DNA from: JBKEAJ01 sp047974415
GTDB lineage: Bacteria; Bacteroidota; Bacteroidia; Bacteroidales; Prolixibacteraceae
NCBI GenBank assembly: GCA_047974415.1
Contig: JBKECH010000002.1
Location: 1-64,000 of the forward strand
Direction of reading: 5' to 3'
DNA: 64,000 nt
Part shown: piece after piece, positions 19,018 to 28,205 of the stretch
Layout of the letters: each line of letters opens with the position of its first letter
Position numbering within the stretch: the first letter of the stretch is position 1
Position numbers and translations under genes: made by a program
The notes under the pieces: model-generated
Databases searched by the model: none
What the model saw: the letters and a program-made list of their open reading frames with translations, nothing else
Told to the model about the DNA's origin: nothing

Positions 19018-20244
19018 ATGACACAAAGCAAGAAATCCTATTACATTCTGCTAGCCTTTCAGCACATATTGGCAATGTTCGGTGCAACAGTATTAGTCCC
19101 AGCTCTAACGGGGCTAGACCCATCCATCGCTCTGTTGTGCGCCGGAGTTGGCACCCTAATCTTCCACTCCGTAACGAAATTCAAAGTACCATCATTCCTT
19201 GGTTCCAGTTTTGCCTTCATAGGTGGCATACAGCTAGTGCTAGAAAAAATGGGCATGGCGGAGCTCAAAGGTGGTATTATTTGTGCCGGCCTTGTATACA
19301 TTCTGATCTCCCTTTTCATCAGGCTATGGGGCGTCGAAAAGATAAATAAGCTTTTCCCTCCAATTGTCGTAGGTCCTGTAATAGTTGTCATTGGGCTACG
19401 CCTTAGCCCCATCGCAATCAGCAACGCTCTGTATGTCGATGGTGTTTTCAGCCCAAACTCTCTTATAATTAGCTCCATTGTCATCATAAGCATGATTATC
19501 AGTAGCGTGCTTGGGCGCTCATTCTTCCGCCTTGTGCCAATCCTGACCTCCGTAATTGTGGGCTACATTGTTTCGAGCCTATTGGGAGTTCTAAATACTG
19601 ATGCCATCGCCTCGGCACCGTGGTTCACCTTTAGCAACGACACCATAATGTCTACCATCACAAGCGTCCCTCACTTCTCGTGGAACGCAATCCTGGCTCT
19701 TGCCCCAATAGCTCTTGTAGTATTCATGGAACATATCGGCGACATCAAAAGCAACGGTGCAGTAGTGGGCAAAGACTTTGTGAAAGACCCTGGTTTGGAC
19801 CGGACAATCCTTGGCGACGGCTTGGCAACAATATTTGCAGGATTGGTGGGAGGACCAGCCAACACCACCTACGGCGAAAACACAGGCGTGCTGGCAGTTA
19901 CCAAAAACTACAACCCCTTTGTACTGCGTATTGCAGCCGTGATGGCAATCTTGCTAAGCCTCTTTGGAAAATTCGGTGCCGCCATTAGTAACATACCCCT
20001 CGCCGTGATGGGTGGAGTATCAGTAGTGCTGTTCGGAATGATAGCAACAATAGGCGTGCGGACAATGATAAACGCACAGCTAGACTTCGGACACTCCCGA
20101 AACCTAATCATAGCCTCCATAATATTAGTGTGTGGAATTGGCGTTTCCGAAATCCCATTCTCCGAAACAATCAGCATGTCGGGACTAACAATTGCTGCCT
20201 TCTTGGGAATAATTCTAAATCTGGTACTGCCAAAAGATATCTAA
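19018..20244 (+). CDS. uraA: NCS2 family uracil/xanthine permease
   Basis: NCS2 permeases are proton-coupled nucleobase importers with 14 membrane spans. From the ATG at 19018 the product is 408 aa, starting MTQSKKSYYILLAFQHILAMFGATVLVPALTGLDPSIAL, close to UraA. Conserved features include the substrate-site region VVFMEHIGDIKSNGAVVGKDF and the GGPANTTYGENTGVLAVT signature. Uracil is the most likely substrate by motif, with xanthine not excluded. It is monocistronic with its own promoter, divergent from the sigma factor gene. Confidence 0.9.
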   Translation: MTQSKKSYYILLAFQHILAMFGATVLVPALTGLDPSIALLCAGVGTLIFHSVTKFKVPSFLGSSFAFIGGIQLVLEKMGMAELKGGIICAGLVYILISLFIRLWGVEKINKLFPPIVVGPVIVVIGLRLSPIAISNALYVDGVFSPNSLIISSIVIISMIISSVLGRSFFRLVPILTSVIVGYIVSSLLGVLNTDAIASAPWFTFSNDTIMSTITSVPHFSWNAILALAPIALVVFMEHIGDIKSNGAVVGKDFVKDPGLDRTILGDGLATIFAGLVGGPANTTYGENTGVLAVTKNYNPFVLRIAAVMAILLSLFGKFGAAISNIPLAVMGGVSVVLFGMIATIGVRTMINAQLDFGHSRNLIIASIILVCGIGVSEIPFSETISMSGLTIAAFLGIILNLVLPKDI

Positions 20245-20395
20245 ACAGCGCCGTCATAAACCGACATTAGAGTTAAAGTCACTTTCTTGCTTAGCTCCTA
20301 CTTGGTGTTTCCGTCAAAAAACGCTTGGATTGCGCTAACTCCTGATACTCCTAGTCTGATTTGTTGCCTTGTGGGGCAGATAACATCGGGCAGTA

Positions 20396-20881
20396 CTACC
20401 ACCTGTCCATAAGATAGGGTCGAGGGTCCACAGGTGTGCCATTTTTCCTTACCTCGTAGTGCAGATGCGCACCAGTCGAGCGACCAGTGTTGCCAACCTT
20501 GCCGATATATTGCCCCTTCTTAACCCTCTTGCCAACCTTCACCCTTATACGCGACAGGTGCGCATACACAGTTGAGTATTGCGAGTCGTGCTTGATTGTT
20601 ATCATCTTGCCATATCCCGATTTTCTGTTGCGCTTAGCGTAAGTAACAACCCCCTCTGCTGCGGCAAACACATAAGTACCCTTAGGAGCAGCAAGATCCT
20701 GACCAGTGTGCATCCGACCATTGCGCATGCCGTAGTTCGACTGGCTGGTGATGTCATGTTTCTTTACTGGATAGATGCTCGGATAGGCGGAATGCACTGT
20801 TCTTGATCTAAGACCACGTGCACACGAACCTAGAAAGATAATACTGATGATAAATAGTAAGACGACAAAAGTTCTTTTCAT
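20396..20881 (-). CDS. M23 family metallopeptidase, lipoprotein
   Basis: A small LytM-type zinc endopeptidase, 161 aa, predicted to be lipidated at Cys20 (LLFIISIIFLGSC) and to act on peptidoglycan cross-bridges in the periplasm. The zinc ligands are visible: MHTGQDLAAPKG (H-x3-D) and STGAHLHYEVRKNG (H-x-H). No LysM or coiled coil is present, so it is a minimal catalytic form. The C-terminal codons (LMDRW, stop) coincide with TTATGGACAGGTGGTAG, which resembles an end of the family 1 repeat, so the end may be element-derived. Confidence 0.92.
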   Translation of the reverse strand: MKRTFVVLLFIISIIFLGSCARGLRSRTVHSAYPSIYPVKKHDITSQSNYGMRNGRMHTGQDLAAPKGTYVFAAAEGVVTYAKRNRKSGYGKMITIKHDSQYSTVYAHLSRIRVKVGKRVKKGQYIGKVGNTGRSTGAHLHYEVRKNGTPVDPRPYLMDRW

Positions 20882-20901
20882 TTCTGCAAAACTGTTTTTG
20901 C

Positions 20902-20931
20902 CAAAAATAGGAAATATATCCTTGCAGTCAA
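20902..20931 (-). promoter_or_regulatory. promoter of the M23 lipoprotein gene
   Basis: On the minus strand TTG (20929-20931), 19 nt, then TATTTTTG (20902-20909), matching the Bacteroidota pattern about 20 nt upstream of the ATG at 20881. Confidence 0.6.
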
Positions 20932-21313
20932 TAAATATTACTTATTATTTCCATTTTGTTCCTTCTATCAAACAGTCCTTTTTTTTGAATATGAAAAATC
21001 TGCTCATAGGCAAGGCAGACAAGCCATTCGTACCTGAAACCTGAAGTCCTATGCGTCCGATTTTAAAATAAAATCTTTCAGTCTGGATGAACAAGCAAAT
21101 ACTCGAAAACTTATGAAAATACTCCTTTTGATGTGTGTAAGTCTTTGTTTGTCAGTAGGAAATATCTATAAAGGATGATGAGTGCGCAAAGCCTCCAGAT
21201 TTGAGTATTTATGCAAAGATGGCAAGTTGTTTTTGCATAGGCAATTCTCAGGCAGTTAAGATGCAAGCAATTGTACCTAAACGCAAGATGTATGTAAGTG
21301 CAAACCTATGCTT
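20932..21313. other. gene-free stretch before the 42-bp array
   Basis: No supported gene. A 21-codon frame at 21113-21178 reads like a signal peptide (MKILLLMCVSLCLSVG) and then stops. It may be the remnant of a secreted protein gene but is too short to call. Confidence 0.5.
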
Positions 21314-21856
21314 GAAGCATGACCTGCGAACATTTGATGCCTCGTGCAAGTGATCGAAGCTCAACCTACGAACATTTGGAGCTTTGTGCAAGTGATTGAA
21401 TCTCGACCTGCGAACATTTGATGCCTCGTGCAAGTGATTGAAGCTCGACCTGCGAACATTTGATGCTTCGTGCAAGTGATTGAAGCTCGACCTACGAACA
21501 TTTGATGCCTCGTGCAAGTGATTGAAGCATGACCTACGAACATTTGGAGCCTCGTGCAAGTGATTGAAGCTCGACCTACGAACATTTGGAGCTTCGTGCA
21601 AGTGATTGAAGCATGAATTGTTAACAGACGGTGAATAATGCAAGTGATTTATTGATCATCTGTTAACATTTGGAGCTTCGTGCAAGTGATCGAAGCATGA
21701 ATTGTTAACAGACGGTGAATAATACAAGTGATTTATTGATCATCTGTTAACAATTGGAGCTTCGTGCAAGTGATCGAGGCATGAAATGTTAACAGATGGT
21801 GAATAATGCAAGTGATTGAAGTGCCAAAACTAAACATCTCAAAATACAAGTGATTG
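21314..21856. repeat. 42-bp tandem repeat array, about 13 units
   Basis: Degenerate 42-bp units built on GAAGCTCGACCTACGAACAT, then TTGGAGCTTCGTGCAAGTGA, then TT. GAAGCTC and GAGCTTC within a unit can pair as a stem of 7 bp. The first eight units are similar; from about 21610 every second unit is a variant containing GTTAACAGACGGTGAATAAT. The period is a multiple of three, so frames stay open, but no start signal or secretion signal accompanies them. The array lies in a 1.4-kb gene-poor region between the M23 gene and cca. Confidence 0.9.
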
Positions 21857-22012
21857 AGCCTAGCTAAAAAAAGAGGCTTGCGACAAAAAAAATATTTGCA
21901 AGAACTGTAAGAGTGAACGTTTGGATGAATGTTTGTACTGTTGTTCCATGAGTTGCTATTAATTGGAATCGTCATATGATAATTGAGCCATGGAAGTTTT
22001 ATGTGTTTAGGA

Positions 22013-22120
22013 TTCTGCAATAAGCTGTAAGCTCTAAACTTTATGTTTTTGCTGCTTTGTTAATCACCCTTCTGTGTGTATAGTTAGGCTTGTAGCTTGC
22101 AAGCTATAGCTTACTGCATG
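22013..22120 (-). repeat. 108-bp dispersed repeat, copy 1
   Basis: Starts TTCTGCAATAAGCTGTAAGC and ends TAGCTTACTGCATG. Its reverse complement matches the segment at 28091-28195 over nearly the whole length, and the first 20 bases recur at 49146. It is full of short self-complementary TAAGCTGTAAGCT motifs. Non-coding. Confidence 0.8.
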
Positions 22121-22337
22121 TTTGTTTCATTTTTGAGTTATAAGCATATACATTCTATCTATTAATCTTTGCCAGCACAGAAATTGTTATATTTGCCAGA
22201 CAGATACCATTTGTGGTGTATGTTCATGAAGTTGGTGCTTTGTAACAAAGCACCAAGCTCCAAAAATGTGATACTATTGTCGGGGCATAAATCTGGAATT
22301 GGAACTTATTAATTGTGCCCTATATATAAGAATATTC

Positions 22338-23804
22338 ATGGCTGGAGTCAATATAAAAAAAATAAGAGGGATGAAAGAGCTAGAAGACAAGTTGATGGAT
22401 GAGGTTATTGAGGTGGTGGCACAGTGCTCGCACAAGCAAGGAGCTGGCGCCTATATAATTGGAGGTTTTGTCCGAGACCTAATGCTTGGACGCCCATCAA
22501 AGGACATCGATATTGTTACTGAAGGCCGAGGTATAGAACTTGCCGAGATGGTGGCGCATTTGCTGTTGCCAGTTCCGAAGGTATCAGTTTTTAAGACTTA
22601 CGGTACAGCCATGTTTCGGCATAAAGATATGGAGTATGAGTTTGTGGGAGCGCGCAAGGAGTCGTACAGAGCCGATTCGCGCAATCCGGATGTAGAACCT
22701 GGTACAATTGAAGACGACCAAAGGCGGCGAGATTTTACCATTAATGCGCTGGCAATTAGTCTGAACGCCGATAACTACGGCGAGCTTGTAGACCCCTTTG
22801 GGGGAATGGAAGACCTGAGGCAGGGCGTGCTACGTACACCACTCGACCCCGTGGCGACATTCTCGGACGACCCCCTGCGTATGATGCGAGCAATACGTTT
22901 TGCAACGCAGCTGAACTTTCGTATCGCCGATGATGCTATGACTGCCATAAGGGAGCAAAAACAAAGAATCGAAATCATATCCAAAGAACGTATTGCCGAC
23001 GAACTTAACAAAATAATGATGAGCAGAACCCCGTCGGTAGGATTTAAGCTCCTCGACATAACGGGGCTTTTGGAGATAGTCCTACCAGATGTGGCAAGGC
23101 TAAAAGGACGCGAGGAAATAGATGGCATCGGACATAAAGACGTGTTCTATCATACCTTGCAGGTGCTGGACAAACTCTGCGAGAACTCCGACGACCTCTG
23201 GTTGCGCTGGTCGGCATTGCTTCACGATATCGGCAAGCCACAAACCAAAAGATTTGTGCCCGGAGTAGGGTGGACGTTCTACTCGCACAACTTCGTGGGC
23301 GAGAAGATGGTTCCGCGAATATTTAGACAAGCGAAACTGCCACAAAACGACAAAATGAAGTTTGTGCAGAAGATGGTAGGATTGCATATGCGCCCAATTG
23401 CATTGGTGGAAGACGAGGTGTCGGACTCTGCCGTGCGTCGTCTGCTCTTTGATGCTGGAAACGACATCGACCAGCTGATGACTCTATGCGAAGCAGACAT
23501 CACAACAAAAAATGACAAGAAGGCAGAACACTTCCTTTGCAATTTTAAAAAGGTAAGAACCAAACTTGTAGAAATAGAAGAGAAGGACGCTCTTAGAAAC
23601 TTCCAACCACCGGTCGACGGCGAGGAAATAATGTCGATGTTTGGGCTAGCACCATGCCGCCAAGTTGGCGACTTGAAGGCGGCAATAAAAAATGCAATCC
23701 TCGATGGCGACATACCAAACAAGAGGGAGCAAGCAATAGAGCTACTGCTGCAAAAAGCAAAGGAAATGGGCATCGAGGCAAAAGATGAAAACTCAGAACC
23801 TTGA
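22338..23804 (+). CDS. cca: CCA tRNA nucleotidyltransferase with HD domain
   Basis: Adds or repairs the 3' CCA end of tRNAs. The product (488 aa from the ATG at 22338) has the class II nucleotidyltransferase motif GGFVRDLMLGRPSKDIDIV, then RRRDFTINALAI and the RMMRAIRFATQL region, followed by an HD phosphohydrolase-type domain (LLHDIGKP, HNFVGEKM). The frame is open to 22299 and another ATG lies at 22371, so the start is uncertain by ~25 residues. The gene fits with tRNA genes here that lack encoded CCA. The TGA stop lies in a 22-bp tandem duplication (23801-23844). Confidence 0.93.
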   Translation: MAGVNIKKIRGMKELEDKLMDEVIEVVAQCSHKQGAGAYIIGGFVRDLMLGRPSKDIDIVTEGRGIELAEMVAHLLLPVPKVSVFKTYGTAMFRHKDMEYEFVGARKESYRADSRNPDVEPGTIEDDQRRRDFTINALAISLNADNYGELVDPFGGMEDLRQGVLRTPLDPVATFSDDPLRMMRAIRFATQLNFRIADDAMTAIREQKQRIEIISKERIADELNKIMMSRTPSVGFKLLDITGLLEIVLPDVARLKGREEIDGIGHKDVFYHTLQVLDKLCENSDDLWLRWSALLHDIGKPQTKRFVPGVGWTFYSHNFVGEKMVPRIFRQAKLPQNDKMKFVQKMVGLHMRPIALVEDEVSDSAVRRLLFDAGNDIDQLMTLCEADITTKNDKKAEHFLCNFKKVRTKLVEIEEKDALRNFQPPVDGEEIMSMFGLAPCRQVGDLKAAIKNAILDGDIPNKREQAIELLLQKAKEMGIEAKDENSEP

Positions 23805-23844
23805 CGCACGACTCTTGACTTCCTGACGCACGATTCTCGACTTC
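23801..23844. repeat. 22-bp tandem duplication at the cca stop
   Basis: Two 22-bp copies, TTGACGCACGACTCTTGACT-TC and CTGACGCACGATTCTCGACT-TC, begin one base before the cca stop codon. Three mismatches separate them. Confidence 0.75.
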
Positions 23845-23845
23845 T

Positions 23846-24016
23846 GACTTTATGAACAAACACTAGCTAGTGGCTGTCCATAATGTCAAGAGTCTGAACT
23901 ATAAAGTTAAATATCAAGGCTTGTCGTTCTGTATACTGAGAGTTTGTGAATTGGGAGTTTACTTGTATTCGCAAAGTGAGCATAACGCAAATATTTGACT
24001 TCATAGACGAACTCTA
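23846..24016 (-). mobile_element. MITE-like element, family 1, with an extra right end abutting its left end
   Basis: The body at 23868-24016 runs from TAGTGGCTGTCCATAATGTC to TAGACGAACTCTA with the family core. At 23846-23865 GACTTTATGAACAAACACTA is a further right-end copy, separated from the left end by 2 bp, the same arrangement seen at 42.2 kb. The terminal CTA (24014-24016) is the TAG stop of araC. Confidence 0.75.
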
Positions 24017-24886
24017 GTTAAAAAGCTCTTTCTGCTTTAAGTAGCTACCCGGATTCAGACCCATTACTTTCTTAAATTGCCTGTTGAAATACGACAAATT
24101 GTTGTATCCGCAATTAAAGCAAACCTCCGAAATGGACAGGTTGCCCTCGATGAGCAACTTGCAAGCAAAGCCAATGCGCACTTCGTTAATAAACTCAGTT
24201 ATGGACTTTCTGGTTTTCTGTCTGAAAAACCGACATAGCGATGCGGGTGTCATGTTGGCAAGCAATGCCAAGTCTTTCAGTTTTATTTCCTTGTCAAAAT
24301 TCGACAATACATAGTCGTGAATCTTATCAATGCGCCTAGAATGATGTTTTTGGTAATGTTCTGCAAATGGAATGCTCGACAAAATAGTCTCATCCTCCAC
24401 TTGCGCCAATTCGTTTAGCAGAGTCAGCAAACTTGTCAGCCGTTCAAATGCTGATTGTTGCAACATCTGGTGCAGGCTTTGCTTAACGAGATGCTTCGCC
24501 GATAGATTATAGCTAATGCCTCGTGCCGATAAGCCAATGAGCCTCCTGATGGAAGACATCTCGGGTAGCTCCCATAAACCATCGCCCATGAAGTTTGCCC
24601 CGAAATGTAGAACAATGGCACTAACCTTCTTCTTGGAATCTTTTCTAAAATAACTATCATCACTTCGCCATACATGTGGCAAGCTGGCACCTAGCAATAC
24701 TAAGTCGCCACTGACAAACCTCGATATATCGTCGCCAATAAAACGAGTACCCTCGCCCTCGATAATGTAAACCAGTTCCAGCTCGGAATGATAATGCCAA
24801 TGGTCGTGGAACATCGGTTGCTTGTCCTCGCGTATGGCAATGGACTGATTGGGTTGCTTGGTGAGCTTGAAATACTGAGCTTGCAT
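24014..24886 (-). CDS. AraC family transcriptional regulator with cupin sensor
   Basis: A 290-residue regulator. Residues ~20-110 form a cupin-like sugar-binding domain (FHDHWHYHSELELVYIIEGEGTRFIGDDISRFVSGDLVLLGASLPHVW), and ~190-285 hold the two-helix AraC DNA-binding domain (KLKDLALLANMTPASLCRFFRQKTRKSITEFINEVR... SEVCFNCGYNNLSYFNRQFKKVMGLNPGSYLK). It is divergent from the GH2 genes across 233 bp and is the only regulator beside the sugar locus, so it probably senses a released sugar or intermediate and controls that run. The TAG stop is part of the adjacent repeat element. Confidence 0.92.
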   Translation of the reverse strand: MQAQYFKLTKQPNQSIAIREDKQPMFHDHWHYHSELELVYIIEGEGTRFIGDDISRFVSGDLVLLGASLPHVWRSDDSYFRKDSKKKVSAIVLHFGANFMGDGLWELPEMSSIRRLIGLSARGISYNLSAKHLVKQSLHQMLQQSAFERLTSLLTLLNELAQVEDETILSSIPFAEHYQKHHSRRIDKIHDYVLSNFDKEIKLKDLALLANMTPASLCRFFRQKTRKSITEFINEVRIGFACKLLIEGNLSISEVCFNCGYNNLSYFNRQFKKVMGLNPGSYLKQKELFN

Positions 24887-24993
24887 GTAACTTTTCTTTG
24901 TTAGTGTAATTGGTTGATCCTCGAATTTGAAGCAAATTTACCCTTAATTACTTAATCGTGAAAAAATAGTTCAAGTTACAGGTAAAATTATTC

Positions 24994-25024
24994 TAGTAAC
25001 CGCTTTGGTAATGTTGTAGTTTTG
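24994..25024 (+). promoter_or_regulatory. candidate activator-dependent promoter of the GH2 locus
   Basis: TAGTTTTG at 25017-25024 matches the -7 pattern, but the -33 position 20 nt upstream reads TAG instead of TTG. A degenerate -33 would fit dependence on the divergent AraC activator. The remaining ~95 nt to the ATG (25120) would be leader. Confidence 0.35.
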
Positions 25025-25119
25025 TAAGAGCAATGTAAAGCTTAAGTGACGGTTTGAGCGTGGCGTGCTCCACTTGGAACTTTGTGAGGTGCCACAATTA
25101 TTTGAAAATCAAAAAATAA

Positions 25120-28053
25120 ATGATTATGATAAAAACTAAGAACACGTTAATTTATCTGCTTCTGTCCATGTTGTATACTAGTAGTATTTACGGGCAGCTG
25201 ACAGTTGCTCCACATCGATTATCTGTCGAGCCGACAATAGTGAGCCTAAATGGGAGGTGGAACTTCCATCTGTCTTATACAAAACCCTTGTCCGAAGTTG
25301 GAAAAGAAGCCGACAGATGGTCTACAATAGAAGTGCCAGGCGAGTGGGCAATGCAAGGCTTTGAAGTTGAAGCAGGCAAGGCTGGAGTTTACTCTCGCAC
25401 GTTTGACGTGCCAAAATCGTGGAAAGACCATAAGGTATTTGTGCGTTGCGATGCAGTTTTTAGTGCTGCCAAGCTCTTTGTTAATGGCAAAGCCACTGGC
25501 ACGCACACCGGCCCGATGGTGGCTTTTGAAAAAGAAATTAGCGCATGGTTAGAATATGGCAAAGAAAATAGAATAAGCATTGCCGTAACTGCCGAAACAA
25601 TGGCAGATACTCTGATGTCTGGAACTCAATACGCCGCCCATCAGCTGGGAGGGATTGTGCGTAAAATATATCTGTATGCAGTGCCAAAGGTCTATTTGTC
25701 GGACTTGGTAGTAAGCACACCTTTCGATGCTGACTACGAAAATGCAAAACTAAATATCAACGCAAAGCTAAATAATGACGCCTCGCTTACTAGTGCTGAA
25801 GTGTCGGTGCGACTGTTCGACCTTAGTGGCAAGCTGGTGGCAATGCCAAATGCAAAGCAAAATATAAAAATAGATGCTCAAGAAACCCCACTCTCTTTGT
25901 CATTCCCAATAATGAAACCTCTGAAATGGGACGCCGAGCATCCCCATCTATATAAATTGGAACTAGAACTTAAAACCTCTGCTGGCACGGAAACCATTAT
26001 CAGGAAAATAGGCTTCAGGAAAATTGAGGTGGTAGGGAATCAACTCTTTGTAAATGGAACAGCAGTGAAGCTGAAAGGGGTGAATAGGCACGAGGTGCAC
26101 CCCTTGCTGGGGCGTAGTCTTACACCCGATCTGTGGTGGCAAGATGCCAAGCTGTTTAAGCAAGCAAACGTAAATTACATCAGGACTTCGCACTATCCTC
26201 CTGCCAGGGAGTTTATAGAACTCTGCGACAGCATTGGGCTGTATGTGGAACTCGAAAATCCAATATGTTGGGTGGGGCATGGTGCAAATGCACATTGGGT
26301 AAAGAACAACCCTAAAGATGATGGCTTTTACAAGTATTTTGAACAGATTGCTAGTGCCGACTTGAGCTTTTTCCGAAACCATGCCAGCATCATAATCTGG
26401 TCGATGGCAAACGAATCAATGTGGACAGAGAACTGGTCTAAACTTGCCGACTTCTATGCAAAGGAAGACCCTACACGCCCAGCCTCTTTTCATGATCAAG
26501 CATACGGCGGATTTAATAACTACGGTAGTGGGAAGATGCCGGTTGCCAATATTCACTACCCCGGAGCAGACGGTGCTAGTATTGCCGAAGACTTTGAGCG
26601 CCCACTCTTGTTTGGCGAATATGCCCACCTGAATACCTACAACCGCGAGGAGATTGTAACCGACCCCGGAGTGCGCGATGCGTGGGGTAGGGGCTTTCGT
26701 AGCATGTGGGAGAAAATGTATAAAAGCCGCGGTTGCCTTGGTGGCGCTATCTGGTCTGGTATCGACGATGTGTTCTATCTCCCCGACGGACGGGCGGTTG
26801 GCTATGGGGAATGGGGACCAATAGACGGCTGGCGACGCAAAAAACCAGAGTACTACCACATGAAGAAGAGCTACTCGCCCGTGAGAATACATAACCGACA
26901 TGTCGCCCTGCCAAAGGATGGTCAGCCCATACGTCTGCAAATAGAAAATCGTTTCGATTTTACAAACCTAAACGAGTGCCAAATTTATTGGGAGCTCGAC
27001 GGCGAAAAGGGAACACTTAAGATGAATCTGCCTGCTAAGAAGACTGGAATCCTAGATCTCTACCCAAAGACAAGAGACCTGAACGGCAAAATACTTATGC
27101 TTCGCATAGTGTCTCCTCAGGGTATAGAGGTGGAGGCGTGTGCGGTGGAAATAGGAGCTGTGAAACGAGACGATTTCCCTTTCCAGAAAATATCGACTTC
27201 TGAGCTTGAAACTATTCAGGCGGAGCATGAACTAGAAATAGTTGGACGTGATTTTAAGTGGTCGTTCGATCTGACAAATGGAGTGCTAAGCAGTGCAAAT
27301 GTCGATGGCGAGCAAGTATTAAACGGTGGAGCAGAGCTAATGATGCTCGACCTGAGAACAGGACCATGCAACACGGAACATAGCCTAGAAATACCAACCC
27401 ACAACTCTCTGTGTACAAACAAGGAAGTGAAAAGGGTAGAGTGGAAGCAGGTGAAGGATACTGTGCGAGTTGTGGTGGAAGTAAACTATAAACAGGCCGA
27501 GGGTGAAATAATTTACTCCTTTGCGGCAGGTGGCAATTTGAAAGTAGACTACAAAATGAAATCGAAGTTAAAGATGGACCCTCGACAATGGGGACTCGTA
27601 TTCTCAGTTCCTAAAGAATCTGAAAATTTGCAGTGGTATCGCAAAGGACTGTGGAGTTGGTATCCTGACAATCACATTGGTCGTACCAATGGTAAGGCAG
27701 TACCTTTTAGTGATAAAGCTCTGCGCATAGAATCGTTCGGACAAGAGCCCAAAGACGCTTGGTGCTTTGATGCCACCTCGCTAGGTACTAATGATTTTAG
27801 GGCTACTCGCGAGAACATATACTGGGCAGCTCTTTCAAATTCGGCAGGGCGTGGGCTTACCGTTCTTTCTGACGGCACGCATGCTTTTCGGGCTTTTGTA
27901 GACGGCGCCGAGAAGATTAGCTTCCTAGTAGCAGGCTACTCGACAGGTGGTGGCGACCTATTTTTTAGTGGGCATTATGCCAAAGAACGTAAAAGCTTGG
28001 AGGAAGGTAGCGAGTTCGGATCGTCGGCAACATTGCAATTGGTGAAGAAATAA
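25120..28053 (+). CDS. GH2 glycosidase (beta-galactosidase-like), secreted
   Basis: A 977-residue family GH2 enzyme with a Sec signal (NTLIYLLLSMLYTSSIYGQ). Order: sugar-binding domain (~35-190), Ig-like (~195-300), TIM barrel (~305-620), then beta domains resembling LacZ domains 4 and 5. The acid/base is Glu432 (SMANESMW) and the nucleophile Glu500 (LLFGEYAHLN, close to LacZ CEYAHAMGN). WGPIDGWRRKKPEYYHMKKSYSPV is also LacZ-like. Activity on a terminal beta-galactoside is most likely, but related GH2 members act on other sugars. It is the first gene after the divergent araC and has a tandem paralogue downstream. Confidence 0.9.
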   Translation: MIMIKTKNTLIYLLLSMLYTSSIYGQLTVAPHRLSVEPTIVSLNGRWNFHLSYTKPLSEVGKEADRWSTIEVPGEWAMQGFEVEAGKAGVYSRTFDVPKSWKDHKVFVRCDAVFSAAKLFVNGKATGTHTGPMVAFEKEISAWLEYGKENRISIAVTAETMADTLMSGTQYAAHQLGGIVRKIYLYAVPKVYLSDLVVSTPFDADYENAKLNINAKLNNDASLTSAEVSVRLFDLSGKLVAMPNAKQNIKIDAQETPLSLSFPIMKPLKWDAEHPHLYKLELELKTSAGTETIIRKIGFRKIEVVGNQLFVNGTAVKLKGVNRHEVHPLLGRSLTPDLWWQDAKLFKQANVNYIRTSHYPPAREFIELCDSIGLYVELENPICWVGHGANAHWVKNNPKDDGFYKYFEQIASADLSFFRNHASIIIWSMANESMWTENWSKLADFYAKEDPTRPASFHDQAYGGFNNYGSGKMPVANIHYPGADGASIAEDFERPLLFGEYAHLNTYNREEIVTDPGVRDAWGRGFRSMWEKMYKSRGCLGGAIWSGIDDVFYLPDGRAVGYGEWGPIDGWRRKKPEYYHMKKSYSPVRIHNRHVALPKDGQPIRLQIENRFDFTNLNECQIYWELDGEKGTLKMNLPAKKTGILDLYPKTRDLNGKILMLRIVSPQGIEVEACAVEIGAVKRDDFPFQKISTSELETIQAEHELEIVGRDFKWSFDLTNGVLSSANVDGEQVLNGGAELMMLDLRTGPCNTEHSLEIPTHNSLCTNKEVKRVEWKQVKDTVRVVVEVNYKQAEGEIIYSFAAGGNLKVDYKMKSKLKMDPRQWGLVFSVPKESENLQWYRKGLWSWYPDNHIGRTNGKAVPFSDKALRIESFGQEPKDAWCFDATSLGTNDFRATRENIYWAALSNSAGRGLTVLSDGTHAFRAFVDGAEKISFLVAGYSTGGGDLFFSGHYAKERKSLEEGSEFGSSATLQLVKK

Positions 28054-28090
28054 AGAGAACATAGAAATAAATATAAACAGATTAAACCTC

Positions 28091-28195
28091 CATGCAGTAG
28101 GCTATAGGCTGTAAGCTATAAGCCTAACTACACATAGGAGGATGATTATAAACCAGCAAAAGCATAAAGCCAAAGGCTTACAGCTTATTGCAGAA
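28091..28195 (+). repeat. 108-bp dispersed repeat, copy 2
   Basis: An inverted copy of the repeat at 22013-22120, placed in the 152-bp gap between the two GH2 genes and ending 10 nt before the second ATG. If the locus is one transcript the repeat is transcribed and could fold into its TAAGCTGTAAGCTATAAGC stems. Confidence 0.8.
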
Positions 28196-28205
28196 CTTTA
28201 AAAAA

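Noticed and set aside
20245..20411. full family 1 element between the permease and the M23 gene
   Set aside because: Only a short TTATGGACAGG-type match at the M23 stop is convincing; no body was found, so it is noted in the gene entry but not called.
21113..21178. 21-residue signal-peptide-like ORF
   Set aside because: Stops immediately after the hydrophobic stretch; possibly a gene remnant, but not enough to call.
21248..21643. 131-codon minus-strand frame with 14-residue repeats (FNHLHEA-NVRRS type)
   Set aside because: It is the 42-bp array read in frame; the period is a multiple of three, so several frames stay open. There is no signal peptide, promoter or unique domain.
21314..21856. 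CRISPR array
   Set aside because: The units are contiguous 42-bp repeats without unique spacers, and no cas genes are nearby.
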